Assembly (NCBI GenBank): GCA_016931365.1
Contig: JAFGEY010000527.1
Span: forward strand, 1 to 41,721
DNA from: Anaerolineae bacterium
GTDB lineage: Bacteria; Chloroflexota; Anaerolineae; JAFGEY01
Direction of reading: 5' to 3'
DNA length: 41,721 nt
Part shown: positions 34,322 through 41,721 of the stretch, piece after piece
How the letters are laid out: every line of letters begins with the position of its first letter
How positions within the stretch are numbered: the stretch's first letter is position 1
The notes under the pieces: generated by a model
What the model was told of the DNA's origin: nothing
Databases searched by the model: none
What the model saw: the letters and a program-made list of their open reading frames with translations, nothing else
Made by a program: the position numbers and the translations under genes

Positions 34322-34350
34322 ATTATACCTGAATTCGGAGGGCCAAGCAA
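34322..34350 (-). promoter_or_regulatory. Promoter of the rmd-gmd-tatD operon
   Basis: Minus-strand TTGCTT (34350-34345), 17-nt spacer, TATAAT (34327-34322). It is divergent from the aconitase-X promoter nine bp away. Confidence 0.62.
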
Positions 34351-34358
34351 AACTCGGT

Positions 34359-34386
34359 TTGACTTTTGCGACCGGGCTGGTAAACT
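34359..34386 (+). promoter_or_regulatory. Promoter of the aconitase-X gene
   Basis: TTGACT (34359-34364), 16-nt spacer, TAAACT (34381-34386) with extended TGG. Confidence 0.6.
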
Positions 34387-34427
34387 AGTGCCATCTTGGA
34401 ACGGTTTGGAAAGCGGAGGGCTTGAGC

Positions 34428-35645
34428 ATGGCAGATGAATTGTACCTCTCGGCAGAAGAACGGTCCATGTTCGACGGCGAGCAGGGCATCGCCGTGCGGC
34501 GGGCGATCGAGATCGTGATCGCCCTGGGCAAGATTTACGGTGCGAAACGATTGGTGCCGGTGGGCAGCGTACAGGTGGCCGGAGTGAGCTATAAAAACCT
34601 CGGCGAAGCGGGCCTCGACTTTTTGCGCGAGTGGGCGGCGCAGGGCGCGCGCGTCTGCGTGCCGACGATGCTCAACCCAGCGGGGATCGATATGCAGCAG
34701 TGGGAACGCCTGGGTTTTTCCGCCGACTTTGCGCGACAGCAGGAGGCTGTGATCGATGCCTACACGGCAATGGGTATTGCCCCAACCTGTACCTGCACGC
34801 CGTACCTGACCGGCAGCCGGCCCGGTCTTGGCGAGCACATTGCCTGGGCCGAGTCGTCGGCGGTGAGTTTTGCCAACTCGGTGCTGGGCGCGCGTACCAA
34901 CCGCGAGGGCGGGCCGAGCGCGCTGGCGGCGGCGATCTGCGGGCGCACGGCGGCGTATGGCCTGCATTTGGACCCAAACCGGGTGGCACGGTATCGTGTT
35001 GAGGTGCGCTGCAAGCTCGGTTCAATTTCAGATTGGAGCGCGTTGGGCTACCTGGTGGGGCGGCAGGTGCGCGATGGCGTGCCTTATTTCTTACTCGGCG
35101 ACGTCGCTGTACCGCCGACGGTCGATCAACTCAAAAGCCTCGGCGCGGCGATGGCAGCGAGCGGGGCGGTGGCGCTGTATCACATCGATGGCATAACACT
35201 GGAGGCCCAGGGAGGGAAGACGCTTGCTGTCAATGCGCAGCAAATCATCATCGACGACCTGGCAGCGGGCTATGCGGCTCTGAACAGCGGGGTCGAGCAG
35301 GTGGATTTGGTCAGCATCGGCTGCCCGCACGCTTCCGTGGAAGAACTGGCGCAGGTCGCCCGGCTGGTCGAGGGGAAGCAGTTGCGCTCGGCGCTGTGGG
35401 TGACGACGGCGCGGGCAACGGGCGAGCACGCCGCGCAGGCCGTTGAGATCATTCAGGCTGCTGGCGGGCGTGTGGTGGCGGACACGTGCATGGTCGTCGC
35501 GCCGGTGGAGCAGTTGGGCTTTAAGGTGATGGCGACCAACTCGGCCAAAATGGCCGCCTATACGCCGGCGCATTCGAGGCTGCAGGTGCGCTTTGGGACG
35601 CTGGAACAGTGCATCGAGGCGGCGCTGACCGGGCGGTGGAGGTAG
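34428..35645 (+). CDS. Aconitase X catalytic (large) subunit
   Basis: 405 residues from ATG 34428, GGAGGG at 34415-34420. It opens LYLSAEERSMFDGEQGIAVRRAIEI, the typical AcnX start. Cluster or metal ligand Cys are visible in APTCTCTPYL, SIGCPHAS and VADTCMVV. Substrate loops SSAVSFANSVLGARTNREGGPSALAAAICGRT match the family. Known AcnX enzymes dehydrate cis-3-hydroxy-L-proline (bacteria) or mevalonate 5-phosphate (archaea). The small swivelling domain (about 130 residues) that completes the enzyme is neither fused nor encoded next door, so it must be elsewhere or missing. Confidence 0.87.
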   Translation: MADELYLSAEERSMFDGEQGIAVRRAIEIVIALGKIYGAKRLVPVGSVQVAGVSYKNLGEAGLDFLREWAAQGARVCVPTMLNPAGIDMQQWERLGFSADFARQQEAVIDAYTAMGIAPTCTCTPYLTGSRPGLGEHIAWAESSAVSFANSVLGARTNREGGPSALAAAICGRTAAYGLHLDPNRVARYRVEVRCKLGSISDWSALGYLVGRQVRDGVPYFLLGDVAVPPTVDQLKSLGAAMAASGAVALYHIDGITLEAQGGKTLAVNAQQIIIDDLAAGYAALNSGVEQVDLVSIGCPHASVEELAQVARLVEGKQLRSALWVTTARATGEHAAQAVEIIQAAGGRVVADTCMVVAPVEQLGFKVMATNSAKMAAYTPAHSRLQVRFGTLEQCIEAALTGRWR

Positions 35646-35660
35646 GAGATAGTGTAGCGT

Positions 35661-35716
35661 GGCGTCCGTATAACGCCGCGTTTCAGCGGTGCCAAAGCAA
35701 GCTAAACGGATACGCT
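35661..35716 (-). other. attC-like site downstream of the GH20-like gene (weak)
   Basis: On the minus strand the right end reads GCTGAAACGCGGCGTTATAC, close to the attC right-end consensus (GCTTAACTCAAGCGTTAGRY). The left side (GTATCCGTTTAGC) pairs only partly with it. It lies directly after the stop of the AT-rich gene, where a cassette attC would be. No integrase is visible. Confidence 0.25.
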
Positions 35717-35717
35717 T

Positions 35718-36578
35718 TCAGCTGCATAACAAACCGGTGCGGTTAATGTAGTTTAGTAAACCGTCTCGATTCTGCTCGATACAAGGTATCCAGCGAGTCA
35801 GCAAGATACCTTGACCATTGTATTTCAAGAGCACATCTCGCATCGTTTCAACCTGTGAAGGGTTATCTCCAGGCGCACCCCAGATTGGAAATTTTCTGTT
35901 TCGTAACCGCTCAAATATCTCTGGTTGGACATCCACATAATCAAACACAACTTGGATAACATCGTTGGGGATTGCTTTTTCAGCGACAAGTGACTTTTCC
36001 TTGAAAACCTCGAACTCGGCCTTTCGCAAAGCGGTAGCGTTCCAAATGATTGTTTGTAAATGACGCTTTGCTAAACCGGAGTGTAATGTTTCAATGGCTT
36101 GAATGTATTGTCTATGGCTACGCCAATGATCTTCGTCCATCCCGATATGAAAGAAACGGGGAGGCTGGATAACTTGCAGCAACTCGTCAATGATTTCAAA
36201 GGCAAAGTGCCAATATTCCTCATTATCAAAGAGTTTGTGGTGGGGCCGAAACCAGTGATTGTTTTGAAATACACCACTTTGGGCGAAATTAAGTAAAGGA
36301 ACGACTTCTATATTATGGTGTTTAGCCCGCTGTACAAGGTGTTGTAATACTTTTAGACTTTGACTGTAATGTCTGGTTAGCTCAGGGTGTGATGCGTAGA
36401 TCAATCCATCTCCACAATCGATCATCACTAGATTGAGCCCTACAGAAGCCATACAATCAATGACGTCCAGACCAAGATGCAAGTCAAATGGAGTCTCTGT
36501 CTCTTTGGTCATACACCAGGTGGGATCATAGTGTGTAATGTGCAAAAGAAAGCCGCGAACAGGCAAGATCGTATTCAC
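35718..36578 (-). CDS. GH20-like TIM-barrel protein
   Basis: 286 residues from GTG 36578 with a run of AGGGGG about five nt upstream. It opens VRGFLLHITHYDPTW, continues through GLDVIDCMASVGLNLVMIDCGDGL and VVPLLNFAQSG, and has FHIGMDEDHW (Asp-Glu pair) near residue 150. These are the strand-loop motifs of GH20 beta-N-acetylhexosaminidases (HxGGDE). The barrel seems complete but short, and no signal peptide is present. Activity on amino-sugar glycosides is inferred. Base composition is clearly more AT-rich than in neighbours, suggesting acquisition. Confidence 0.75.
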   Translation of the reverse strand: MNTILPVRGFLLHITHYDPTWCMTKETETPFDLHLGLDVIDCMASVGLNLVMIDCGDGLIYASHPELTRHYSQSLKVLQHLVQRAKHHNIEVVPLLNFAQSGVFQNNHWFRPHHKLFDNEEYWHFAFEIIDELLQVIQPPRFFHIGMDEDHWRSHRQYIQAIETLHSGLAKRHLQTIIWNATALRKAEFEVFKEKSLVAEKAIPNDVIQVVFDYVDVQPEIFERLRNRKFPIWGAPGDNPSQVETMRDVLLKYNGQGILLTRWIPCIEQNRDGLLNYINRTGLLCS

Positions 36579-36633
36579 AAATTCCCCCTACTGTCATTTG
36601 ATATCTTCCCAGCGTATAGATTGAAACGAGTAT

Positions 36634-36719
36634 CCTATCCCGACTAAATCGGAACTGAACAGGATGTACCTGCCCGGAACGAAATTCTTGCCAAAAAAGC
36701 AACGATCTTGGAGGATAGG
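36634..36719 (-). repeat. MITE-like dispersed repeat, copy C
   Basis: On the plus strand CCTATCCC (36634-36641) to GGATAGG (36713-36719). Read on the minus strand it shares with copy A the blocks CCAAGATCGTTGCTT, GCAAGAATT, CCTGTTCAGTTCCGATT and the terminal GGGATAGGAT. It lies in the 317-bp gap upstream of the GH20-like gene. Confidence 0.75.
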
Positions 36720-36784
36720 CTCTAATGGGCGCGAGCTGAGCCGCACCCGCGAATATTGTAGCACGTTTGCCCTGGGTGTCAACG

Positions 36785-36823
36785 CAAAAAAGTCCGTGCT
36801 CACCAAAATTGTGAGCACGGACT
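36785..36823 (-). terminator. Terminator of the DUF4097 gene
   Basis: Perfect 13-bp stem AGTCCGTGCTCAC / GTGAGCACGGACT with a 7-nt loop, followed by six T on the minus strand. Confidence 0.88.
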
Positions 36824-36895
36824 GAGTTGAGGAACGACACACGCAGAATTGATCGTCTGTCTGTTTTTAAAATGGGATTCGCCAGTCTGCATCGT

Positions 36896-37927
36896 TTACA
36901 GATTTTCGAGCAGCTTGAGCCCTTCGCTGACCGTGATTTCGCCCCGTTCGATCATTTCCAGCACTTCGGTTTTGGTCTTGGGCCCATCGGTCTTGGCCGA
37001 TCCCTCAACTTTGACCATAACGGGCTTTGATTCTGACCACTCGGGGGCTTGGGGTGGTGCAGGTGGCGCCGGTGGTGCAGGAGGCATAGGCGGTGTGGGC
37101 GGCGCAGGCGGCGCGAACGGAATGGTAACCTCTTCGCCATCGTTGATCCGCAGGCTGCCGTTGACTGTATCAAAGGTAATTTCGGCTGTCGGGCCGTCGC
37201 CGCTGCCGATGATGCCATGCCAGTGCCCAAAGTGCTTTTCCACCGCTTGCGTGGGCAGTGAGGTTTTGACGGAGAGATTGATACCTTTGGCTGAGACGCG
37301 GGCACGGAAGCCCTCTTGAACAGTCAGACGACAACCGCCGTTGACGGTTTTCAAGTGGTAACGCCCTTCCGGGTTCAATGCAGCCTGGGCTTCGATCTCA
37401 CCGTTGACCGTTTCGCTCGTCAGCGATTGGAGCGTGCTGTTTTTGACCTTCAGCTTGCCGTTGACTGCGTTGAGTTTGGCCGAACCTTGCAAGGCTTCTG
37501 CCATCACCGATCCATTCACAGTGTGGATGTGAATGTCGCCGCTGACCTGGCTCACTTGGGTTGGCCCGTCGACACCGTGCAAATCGAGGTTGCCGTTGAT
37601 TTGCACGGCTTTGATGGGGCCATTGACGTGCTTGACCTTGACGTTGCTGTTGTGGGGCACGTAAATCGTATAATCGACTGCGCCATTGCTCCTGCCGTTG
37701 GTGAACCAGTTCAGAAACCCTAGCGGTTCTTGTTCGAACCGGGTGCGGGCAATGACCTTGCGTCCATCCTGGCTGATTTCGACTTCAGGGCGTTCGTTGT
37801 GCTTGACCGCAATGACTTGTGTCTGCGGTTTGTCCCAGCCCGTGATCTCGATCTTGCCTTCGACATTTTCGACAACCAGATCGCATCCTTCGGGGGTATT
37901 GAATAGCTCGTTGATCTCTTGTCCCAT
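36896..37927 (-). CDS. DUF4097 beta-helix protein with Pro-rich linker and SHOCT-like C-terminus
   Basis: 343 residues from ATG 37927, preceded by AGGAAA. Residues 1-215 are a DUF4097/DUF4098 repeat fold with recurrent VNG turns (VKHVNGPIKAVQING, IHTVNGSVMAEA, LNAVNGKLKVKN, SETVNGEIEA, LKTVNGGCRL). A linker of Pro-Pro-Ala repeats (about 262-290) follows. The last 25 residues (TEVLEMIERGEITVSEGLKLLENL) form a short helical hairpin of the kind found in LiaX/YvlB and SHOCT-type proteins. No signal peptide is present. Relatives are linked to cell-envelope stress. The promoter at 38004-38032 is close to perfect and followed by an inverted repeat. Confidence 0.85.
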   Translation of the reverse strand: MGQEINELFNTPEGCDLVVENVEGKIEITGWDKPQTQVIAVKHNERPEVEISQDGRKVIARTRFEQEPLGFLNWFTNGRSNGAVDYTIYVPHNSNVKVKHVNGPIKAVQINGNLDLHGVDGPTQVSQVSGDIHIHTVNGSVMAEALQGSAKLNAVNGKLKVKNSTLQSLTSETVNGEIEAQAALNPEGRYHLKTVNGGCRLTVQEGFRARVSAKGINLSVKTSLPTQAVEKHFGHWHGIIGSGDGPTAEITFDTVNGSLRINDGEEVTIPFAPPAPPTPPMPPAPPAPPAPPQAPEWSESKPVMVKVEGSAKTDGPKTKTEVLEMIERGEITVSEGLKLLENL

Positions 37928-37958
37928 CTCTGCTTTCCTCTCAATGTCATTTTCTATT

Positions 37959-38000
37959 AAAAAAATTGAGTGTAGAATTGATTTTATTAATCCCACACTC
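37959..38000 (-). promoter_or_regulatory. Inverted repeat / hairpin at the start of the DUF4097 transcript
   Basis: Minus strand GAGTGTGG (38000-37993) and CTACACTC (37975-37968), then AATTTTTTT. It begins at the expected transcription start, so it could be an operator, an attenuator or a 5' stabilising stem. Confidence 0.55.
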
Positions 38001-38003
38001 GGA

Positions 38004-38032
38004 ATTATACCATGTATATAAAGTTTTGTCAA
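38004..38032 (-). promoter_or_regulatory. Consensus sigma-70 promoter of the DUF4097 gene
   Basis: TTGACA (38032-38027), 17-nt spacer, TATAAT (38009-38004), with extended TGG. Every consensus position is met. Confidence 0.9.
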
Positions 38033-38070
38033 TATAAAATTGAAAAAATTTATTTCAGACGTGCTAATCT

Positions 38071-38739
38071 TTACTTTTTTCTCATACAAACCCGAGTTTT
38101 CCAAACCATGTATGAAAAATCTATTGTATGCTTCAAGGGGCAGATATGGCTGCTCTCTCCGGCATAGATCGTGCGAATGGGCACCCAGGCCAGATCGAAA
38201 CCACATTTCACGCAGGTGACGATCATTTCGACTTCGAACTGAAAACCGGCCTCCTGGCTAAACAACATTGCTTGCAGCAGTCGCTGGCTGATCAAACGGT
38301 AGCCGCTCTGGTTGTCGCGCACAGGTTGCCCCAAAGCCCAAGAAAAGGCTTTTTGTCCCAGTGAGTTGGCGAGGCGGCGTACAAGGGGCATCTGCTCGAA
38401 CTGCCGTGCGCCGATGATCAGATCGGATCGTGTATGCTGATGAGCCTGGAGGAACTGGGGTATCTCGTACGGATCGTGCTGCCCGTCGGCGTCGAGGGTG
38501 ACCACAGCCTGGTAGTTGTGCTCCAGAGTCCAGCGGAACCCGGCGATCAGCGCCGCGCCTTTGCCTCGATTGGGCGTTTGGCGCAGTACCGTCGCACCAT
38601 TCGCTTCGGCGATCTTGGCGGTTTGATCGGATGACCCATCATCGACGACGAGTACGGGCAAATAGCTTGTGGCTTGTTTGACAACTGGTCCGATGTGTTC
38701 GGCTTCGTTGTAGGCCGGGATGAGGGCGAGAATCATCAT
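38071..38739 (-). CDS. Family 2 glycosyltransferase (dolichol-phosphate mannosyltransferase-like)
   Basis: 222 residues, ATG 38739 with GGAGG five nt upstream; ATG 38736 is equally placed. It is a GT-A fold with ALIPAYNEAEHIGPVV, VLVVDDGSSDQTA, NRGKGAALIAGFRWTLE, VVTLDADGQHDP (the DxD metal motif) and DNQSGYRLISQRLL. This is the DPM1/DpgS-like branch that moves a sugar to polyprenyl phosphate at the membrane. There are no transmembrane helices, so the acceptor membrane partner is elsewhere. Confidence 0.9.
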   Translation of the reverse strand: MMILALIPAYNEAEHIGPVVKQATSYLPVLVVDDGSSDQTAKIAEANGATVLRQTPNRGKGAALIAGFRWTLEHNYQAVVTLDADGQHDPYEIPQFLQAHQHTRSDLIIGARQFEQMPLVRRLANSLGQKAFSWALGQPVRDNQSGYRLISQRLLQAMLFSQEAGFQFEVEMIVTCVKCGFDLAWVPIRTIYAGESSHICPLKHTIDFSYMVWKTRVCMRKK

Positions 38740-38803
38740 CGAACCTCCGGCACATTTCTGGGATAGCGTCGTCCGGGTATAGGGATGATTCTCGGTACAT
38801 AGC

Positions 38804-39736
38804 TCATCTGGTTATTCCTCTTTGGCAGTCACATTTGTATCCCCAAGTTTCGTATTTTTTCCTGAAGCCCAGGCGGCGATACAACTCGCTGGCAGCCAGG
38901 TTGGCCGCCTCGTACTCGACTATTGCCGTTTCCATCCCCAGATTTTTCATTTCGTGCAAGCCATGCGTCATCATCGCTTGGGCCAACCCTCTGCGGCGAA
39001 ACGCGTGCCGGGTTCCGACTGGCTCGAACAGACCGATTTTGTTCACCTGGTCGAGCCGAATGATGGTCAAGGCCATGATTTGCTCATTGGGGGCAACCAC
39101 GACGATCTCCCGTTCGGGCTGATAGCCGGGTTTCTGCATTACCTGATCGCGGTACATCTCTGGCGTCCAGTCGGTATCAAAGATGTCGTTGCGCGCCAGG
39201 GCGAGCTGCGTATAGTCATCCGTCGTTGCCGGCCGGATGCTGAACCCGTCAGGCAAGTGGACTTGCGGAATTGGCTCAGACAGGTCGCATTCGGCAACGT
39301 GATCCCACAGCCGGTGCTGCTCGAATCCGAGTTGCGCCAGCAGGTCGATCCGGATCGCATCGCAGCTAAAAACATCGGTGAAAACCGCTGAATTATCCTG
39401 TTTTTTTTCGTGTGTCAATCGGCACGTTGTCTCAAAAGCTGATTGAAGCATCTCGATCTCGACATCAGTACCGCGATACGCTAGGCTGATGAACACATAG
39501 AAAGCCGTTTCGAACAACAGGTTGATTTCTATCCCGATGATAGCGGCCTCGTCCTCCCAGACTCGCACCAGATCGGCCACCGGATGGCGGCCGCGAAGGA
39601 CTTCATAGATCCAATGCGCAAGATGCCCCACGGTGTAATAGCCGCAGATACCGGCTTTTTGAATCCAACCGGCGAATGCGTCTTGCAGGAGGGGAAGGTC
39701 GTCATCCTGGTAGGGCCTTGACTCGATTCCATTCAT
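38804..39736 (-). CDS. GNAT-family acetyltransferase, double domain
   Basis: 310 residues from ATG 39736 (MNGIESRPYQDDDLPLLQDAF); longer frames reach into the divergent gene and are rejected. Residues 1-160 form a degenerate GNAT-like half. Residues 170-305 are the intact half, with IRPATTDDYTQLALAR, the acetyl-CoA loop GTRHAFRRRGLAQAMMTHGLHEM and NLAASELYRRLGFRKKYETWGY. Substrate unknown. The architecture parallels that of the protein encoded at 28937. Confidence 0.85.
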   Translation of the reverse strand: MNGIESRPYQDDDLPLLQDAFAGWIQKAGICGYYTVGHLAHWIYEVLRGRHPVADLVRVWEDEAAIIGIEINLLFETAFYVFISLAYRGTDVEIEMLQSAFETTCRLTHEKKQDNSAVFTDVFSCDAIRIDLLAQLGFEQHRLWDHVAECDLSEPIPQVHLPDGFSIRPATTDDYTQLALARNDIFDTDWTPEMYRDQVMQKPGYQPEREIVVVAPNEQIMALTIIRLDQVNKIGLFEPVGTRHAFRRRGLAQAMMTHGLHEMKNLGMETAIVEYEAANLAASELYRRLGFRKKYETWGYKCDCQRGITR

Positions 39737-39762
39737 TTCGTTTTCCGGTCTTTTGCGCAAGT

Positions 39763-39790
39763 TTGACTTCATACCACAGAACGGTATAAT
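39763..39790 (+). promoter_or_regulatory. Promoter of the 39878 operon
   Basis: TTGACT (39763-39768), 16-nt spacer, TATAAT (39785-39790). Confidence 0.7.
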
Positions 39791-39877
39791 GACCATTTGT
39801 GCCCAAGGGGTCTGGGGTGAAATACCAGAGGCATTGTACACCGATGATCCCGCTTGTGCAACTGTGAGGAGGACAAG

Positions 39878-40348
39878 ATGATCCAGGTCGAAGTTCCGGG
39901 GTATGGGACGGTGCGGATTGAGCATTTGGTCCTGGACTATAACGGCACCATCGCCTTTGATGGTACGCTGATCCCCGGCGTCAAGGAGGCGTTGGCGGAG
40001 TTGGCCGAGCAGATCGAAGTGCACGTGATCACGGCAGATACCTTTGGCGGAGCGCGCGACAACCTGGCCGGTGTGCCCTGCACATTGTCGCTTTTGCCCC
40101 CGAGCGGTCAGACCGAGGCCAAGTGCGATTACGTGTGCCAGTTGGGTGCAGCCGTCGTCGCGGCGATCGGCAACGGGCGCAACGACCGCCTGATGCTGCA
40201 AAAAGCTGCGCTCGGTATCGTTGTGGTCCAGGAGGAAGGCGCGGCTGTCGAGACGCTGTTGGCGGCCAGGATCGTATGTCCGGACATCGTGCACGCGCTG
40301 GAACTGCTGCTCCATCCACTGCGCTTGAAAGCCACCTTGAGAGCGTAA
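39878..40348 (+). CDS. HAD-superfamily protein resembling the soluble P-type ATPase domain
   Basis: 156 residues from ATG 39878 with GAGGAGGA at 39866-39873. HAD motif I is LVLDYNGT with nucleophile Asp20. The second Asp of phosphatases is replaced (DxN), as in P-type ATPase P domains (DKTGT). Motif IV reads AIGNGRNDRLML, and EVHVITADTFGGA supplies the motif II Thr. No cap or membrane domain is visible. Small proteins of this kind are annotated as soluble P-type ATPase-like phosphatases; the substrate is unknown. The next gene starts 4 nt after the stop. Confidence 0.84.
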   Translation: MIQVEVPGYGTVRIEHLVLDYNGTIAFDGTLIPGVKEALAELAEQIEVHVITADTFGGARDNLAGVPCTLSLLPPSGQTEAKCDYVCQLGAAVVAAIGNGRNDRLMLQKAALGIVVVQEEGAAVETLLAARIVCPDIVHALELLLHPLRLKATLRA

Positions 40349-40351
40349 GGG

Positions 40352-40945
40352 ATGTCATCACCCGTAGGTCATGGTTTAGCGGCGCTCAACATCTATGCGG
40401 CAACCGGGTCCCGGCAGCCGCGCACCTGGCGCGAGTGGGCCTGGATCGGCTGGCTGCTTGTCGTTGCGTGGATGCCGGACATCGATTATGCGTTTAGGGT
40501 GTTTGGCATTCTTGATGCTGATATGCGTTGGACCCATTCACTTGTCTTTTGTTTGTTCCTACCGTTGGTAACGGCAGCTGCGCTCCTTGTTTTGCGCAGC
40601 CAATTGAAAATATCCAAACGCTTGCTATTCCAGCTTATGGGAGGTGGCCTTTCGCACTTGATCCTTGATTTGCTGGTCGGCGTATGGTCGATGCCTTTGT
40701 TGTGGCCGTTCAGTTTGCGTATGTATAGACTGCCCTTTGGTCTTTTGCCAAGTGCCGGAAGGCCGGGTTTGAGCAACGTATACTTTTACCGGAATCTGCT
40801 GATCGAAATTGGCGTGCTGTCTCCGATCTTGGGGCTTGTGCTGCTTGTACGCCGCAAGCCGGGTGTTTTGTATTGGGAGATCGGTGTCTTGTTCGCGGCG
40901 ATTTCGATCGGCTTTATGTATTGGGCATACCGACTGCCCCGCTAG
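40352..40945 (+). CDS. YdjM/DUF457-type membrane-bound metal-dependent hydrolase
   Basis: 197 residues with about four to five membrane helices. Family motifs: HGLAALNIY near the N-terminus, WMPDIDYAF (acidic pair), RWTHSLVFCLFLPLV and GGGLSHLILDLLVG, which supply the His/Asp ligands of a membrane phospholipase C-like or YdjM hydrolase. The role is probably in membrane lipid metabolism but is uncharacterised. Second gene of the 39878 operon. Confidence 0.83.
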   Translation: MSSPVGHGLAALNIYAATGSRQPRTWREWAWIGWLLVVAWMPDIDYAFRVFGILDADMRWTHSLVFCLFLPLVTAAALLVLRSQLKISKRLLFQLMGGGLSHLILDLLVGVWSMPLLWPFSLRMYRLPFGLLPSAGRPGLSNVYFYRNLLIEIGVLSPILGLVLLVRRKPGVLYWEIGVLFAAISIGFMYWAYRLPR

Positions 40946-40957
40946 AGTGGAGCAAGG

Positions 40958-41656
40958 ATGAATTCAGAGACGACCATGCAGGCCGATCGTTCGGGCAAGA
41001 TAGCCAAGACCGTGGTCTATTATGTGGCTTTTATCGCGCTGGGGTTGGTGTCAGCCTCCCTGGGGCCGACTCTGCTCGAACTGGCCGAGAATACGGGCAG
41101 CGTGCTGGCTCAGATTAGCTATTCGTTCACCGCGCGTTCGTTGGGCTATCTGATCGGCTCGTCGCAGGGCGGGCGGGTGTACGATCGGCTGCGCGGGCAT
41201 CCCGTCCAGGCGACGATGCTGCTGGTAATGGCCCTGACCCTATGCCTGGCTCCGCTGGCGACGCGGCTCTGGCTGCTGATCGCCATCTGGCTGATCACCG
41301 GCACTGCCGAGGGCATGCTCGATGTGGGCACCAACACACTGCTGATGTGGGTGCACAAAGACAAGGTTGGACCGTTTATGAACGGGCTGCATTTCTTTTT
41401 CGGCGTCGGCGCGTTCCTGGCGCCGATCGTCGCCGCCCAGGTGATGCTGCTCACCGACAGCGTGCGCTGGGTCTACTGGGTTATCGCGCTGCTGGTGTCG
41501 CCCGTGTCGGTACTGTTCTTTCGACTGCCCAGCCCGCCGATCGAGGGACACAAAGAGAGTGACGCACCTGGGCGGCGCGGCAGTACGATCCTGGTGGTGT
41601 GCATTGCTTTGTTCTTTTTCCTGGCAGTTGGGATCCCTCTGTGCCACAATAAGTGA
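40958..41656 (+). CDS. MFS transporter, truncated after about seven helices
   Basis: 232 residues from ATG 40958. Six helices can be followed (VVYYVAFIALGLVSASLG to VYWVIALLVSPVSVLFF), with the MFS loop motif GSSQGGRVYDRLRGHP between helices 2 and 3. A cytoplasmic loop and the beginning of helix 7 (ILVVCIALFFFLAVG) follow, then the frame ends in IPLCHNK-stop. Normal members have about 400 residues and twelve helices. The promoter and start of another gene follow within 50 bp, so the second half has been lost. Likely a pseudogene or a remnant. Confidence 0.72.
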   Translation: MNSETTMQADRSGKIAKTVVYYVAFIALGLVSASLGPTLLELAENTGSVLAQISYSFTARSLGYLIGSSQGGRVYDRLRGHPVQATMLLVMALTLCLAPLATRLWLLIAIWLITGTAEGMLDVGTNTLLMWVHKDKVGPFMNGLHFFFGVGAFLAPIVAAQVMLLTDSVRWVYWVIALLVSPVSVLFFRLPSPPIEGHKESDAPGRRGSTILVVCIALFFFLAVGIPLCHNK

Positions 41657-41660
41657 GACA

Positions 41661-41687
41661 ACCGATCGGTCGAAAATCAAGTATAAT
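41661..41687 (+). promoter_or_regulatory. Palindrome and -10 element before the last gene
   Basis: ACCGATCGGT (41661-41670) is a perfect 10-bp palindrome in the -35 area, followed by TATAAT at 41682-41687. The palindrome could be an operator. Confidence 0.45.
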
Positions 41688-41706
41688 GAGGGCCAGGAGG
41701 AAGCAA

Positions 41707-41721
41707 ATGTCTCACCAAGAA
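41707..41721 (+). CDS. Start of an unidentified gene, cut by the window end
   Basis: ATG 41707 (MSHQE...) with AGGAGG at 41695-41700 and 6-nt spacing. Too little is visible to name it. Confidence 0.5.

Overview
The window reads as a piece of chromosome from an uncultured Chloroflexota bacterium, most likely class Anaerolineae. That is an inference from gene style: secreted proteins with Pro/Thr linkers and cohesin/dockerin modules, a VWA/DUF11 protein ending in a YLPVILK-type tail, a giant BTAD-ATPase-TPR regulator, frequent GTG/TTG starts and GDP-D-rhamnose genes. No marker gene fixes the taxonomy.

Layout. Positions 1-4513 hold a 5'-truncated, apparently frameshifted VWA/DUF11 surface protein, a DUF4091 (GH123-like) protein and an M24 peptidase. 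Positions 4508-16979 form the centrepiece: seven plus-strand genes for secreted proteins built from cohesin and dockerin modules (seven cohesins, five dockerins), plus one small coiled-coil membrane protein. Four proteins carry an N-terminal cohesin and a C-terminal dockerin, so head-to-tail chains are conceivable. A clostripain-like protease carries only a dockerin. A cohesin with a C-terminal membrane helix and a cohesin with three LysM modules look like anchors to membrane and peptidoglycan. No cellulase-type catalytic domain is present, so this does not look like a classical cellulosome. Three transcription units in the cluster share one promoter design: three 7-bp repeats at exact 11-bp period, then an extended -10 element 28-29 bp downstream of the last repeat start.

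Positions 16990-19036 contain strong hairpins and a zinc-metalloprotease lipoprotein gene split by an in-frame stop. Positions 19183-25870 form an accessory stretch: an MNT/HEPN pair, a GC-rich BTAD-ATPase-TPR regulator with two copies of a 34-bp palindrome inserted in frame in opposite orientations, a GT4 glycosyltransferase, a PIN-type toxin-antitoxin pair and an HNH endonuclease. Positions 26012-29914 hold a lactonase with the relic of a second copy beside it, an orphan OmpR/PhoB-type response regulator, a holin-like membrane protein, tRNA-Leu(UAA) followed by a decaying tandem array of tRNA-Leu copies, and a GNAT acetyltransferase. Positions 29972-35645 hold an FGGY kinase, a tatD-gmd-rmd operon (GDP-D-rhamnose synthesis) and a divergent aconitase-X large subunit. 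Positions 35718-41721 hold an AT-rich GH20-like gene, a DUF4097 protein behind a near-perfect sigma-70 promoter, a GT2, a double-GNAT protein, a HAD/P-type-ATPase-like protein, a YdjM-like membrane hydrolase, a truncated MFS transporter and the start of one more gene.

Dispersed repeats: a MITE-like element with CCTATCC/GGATAGG ends occurs three times (8582, 23312, 36634). One copy supplies the Shine-Dalgarno of a cohesin gene and another forms the C-terminus of the GT4 enzyme.
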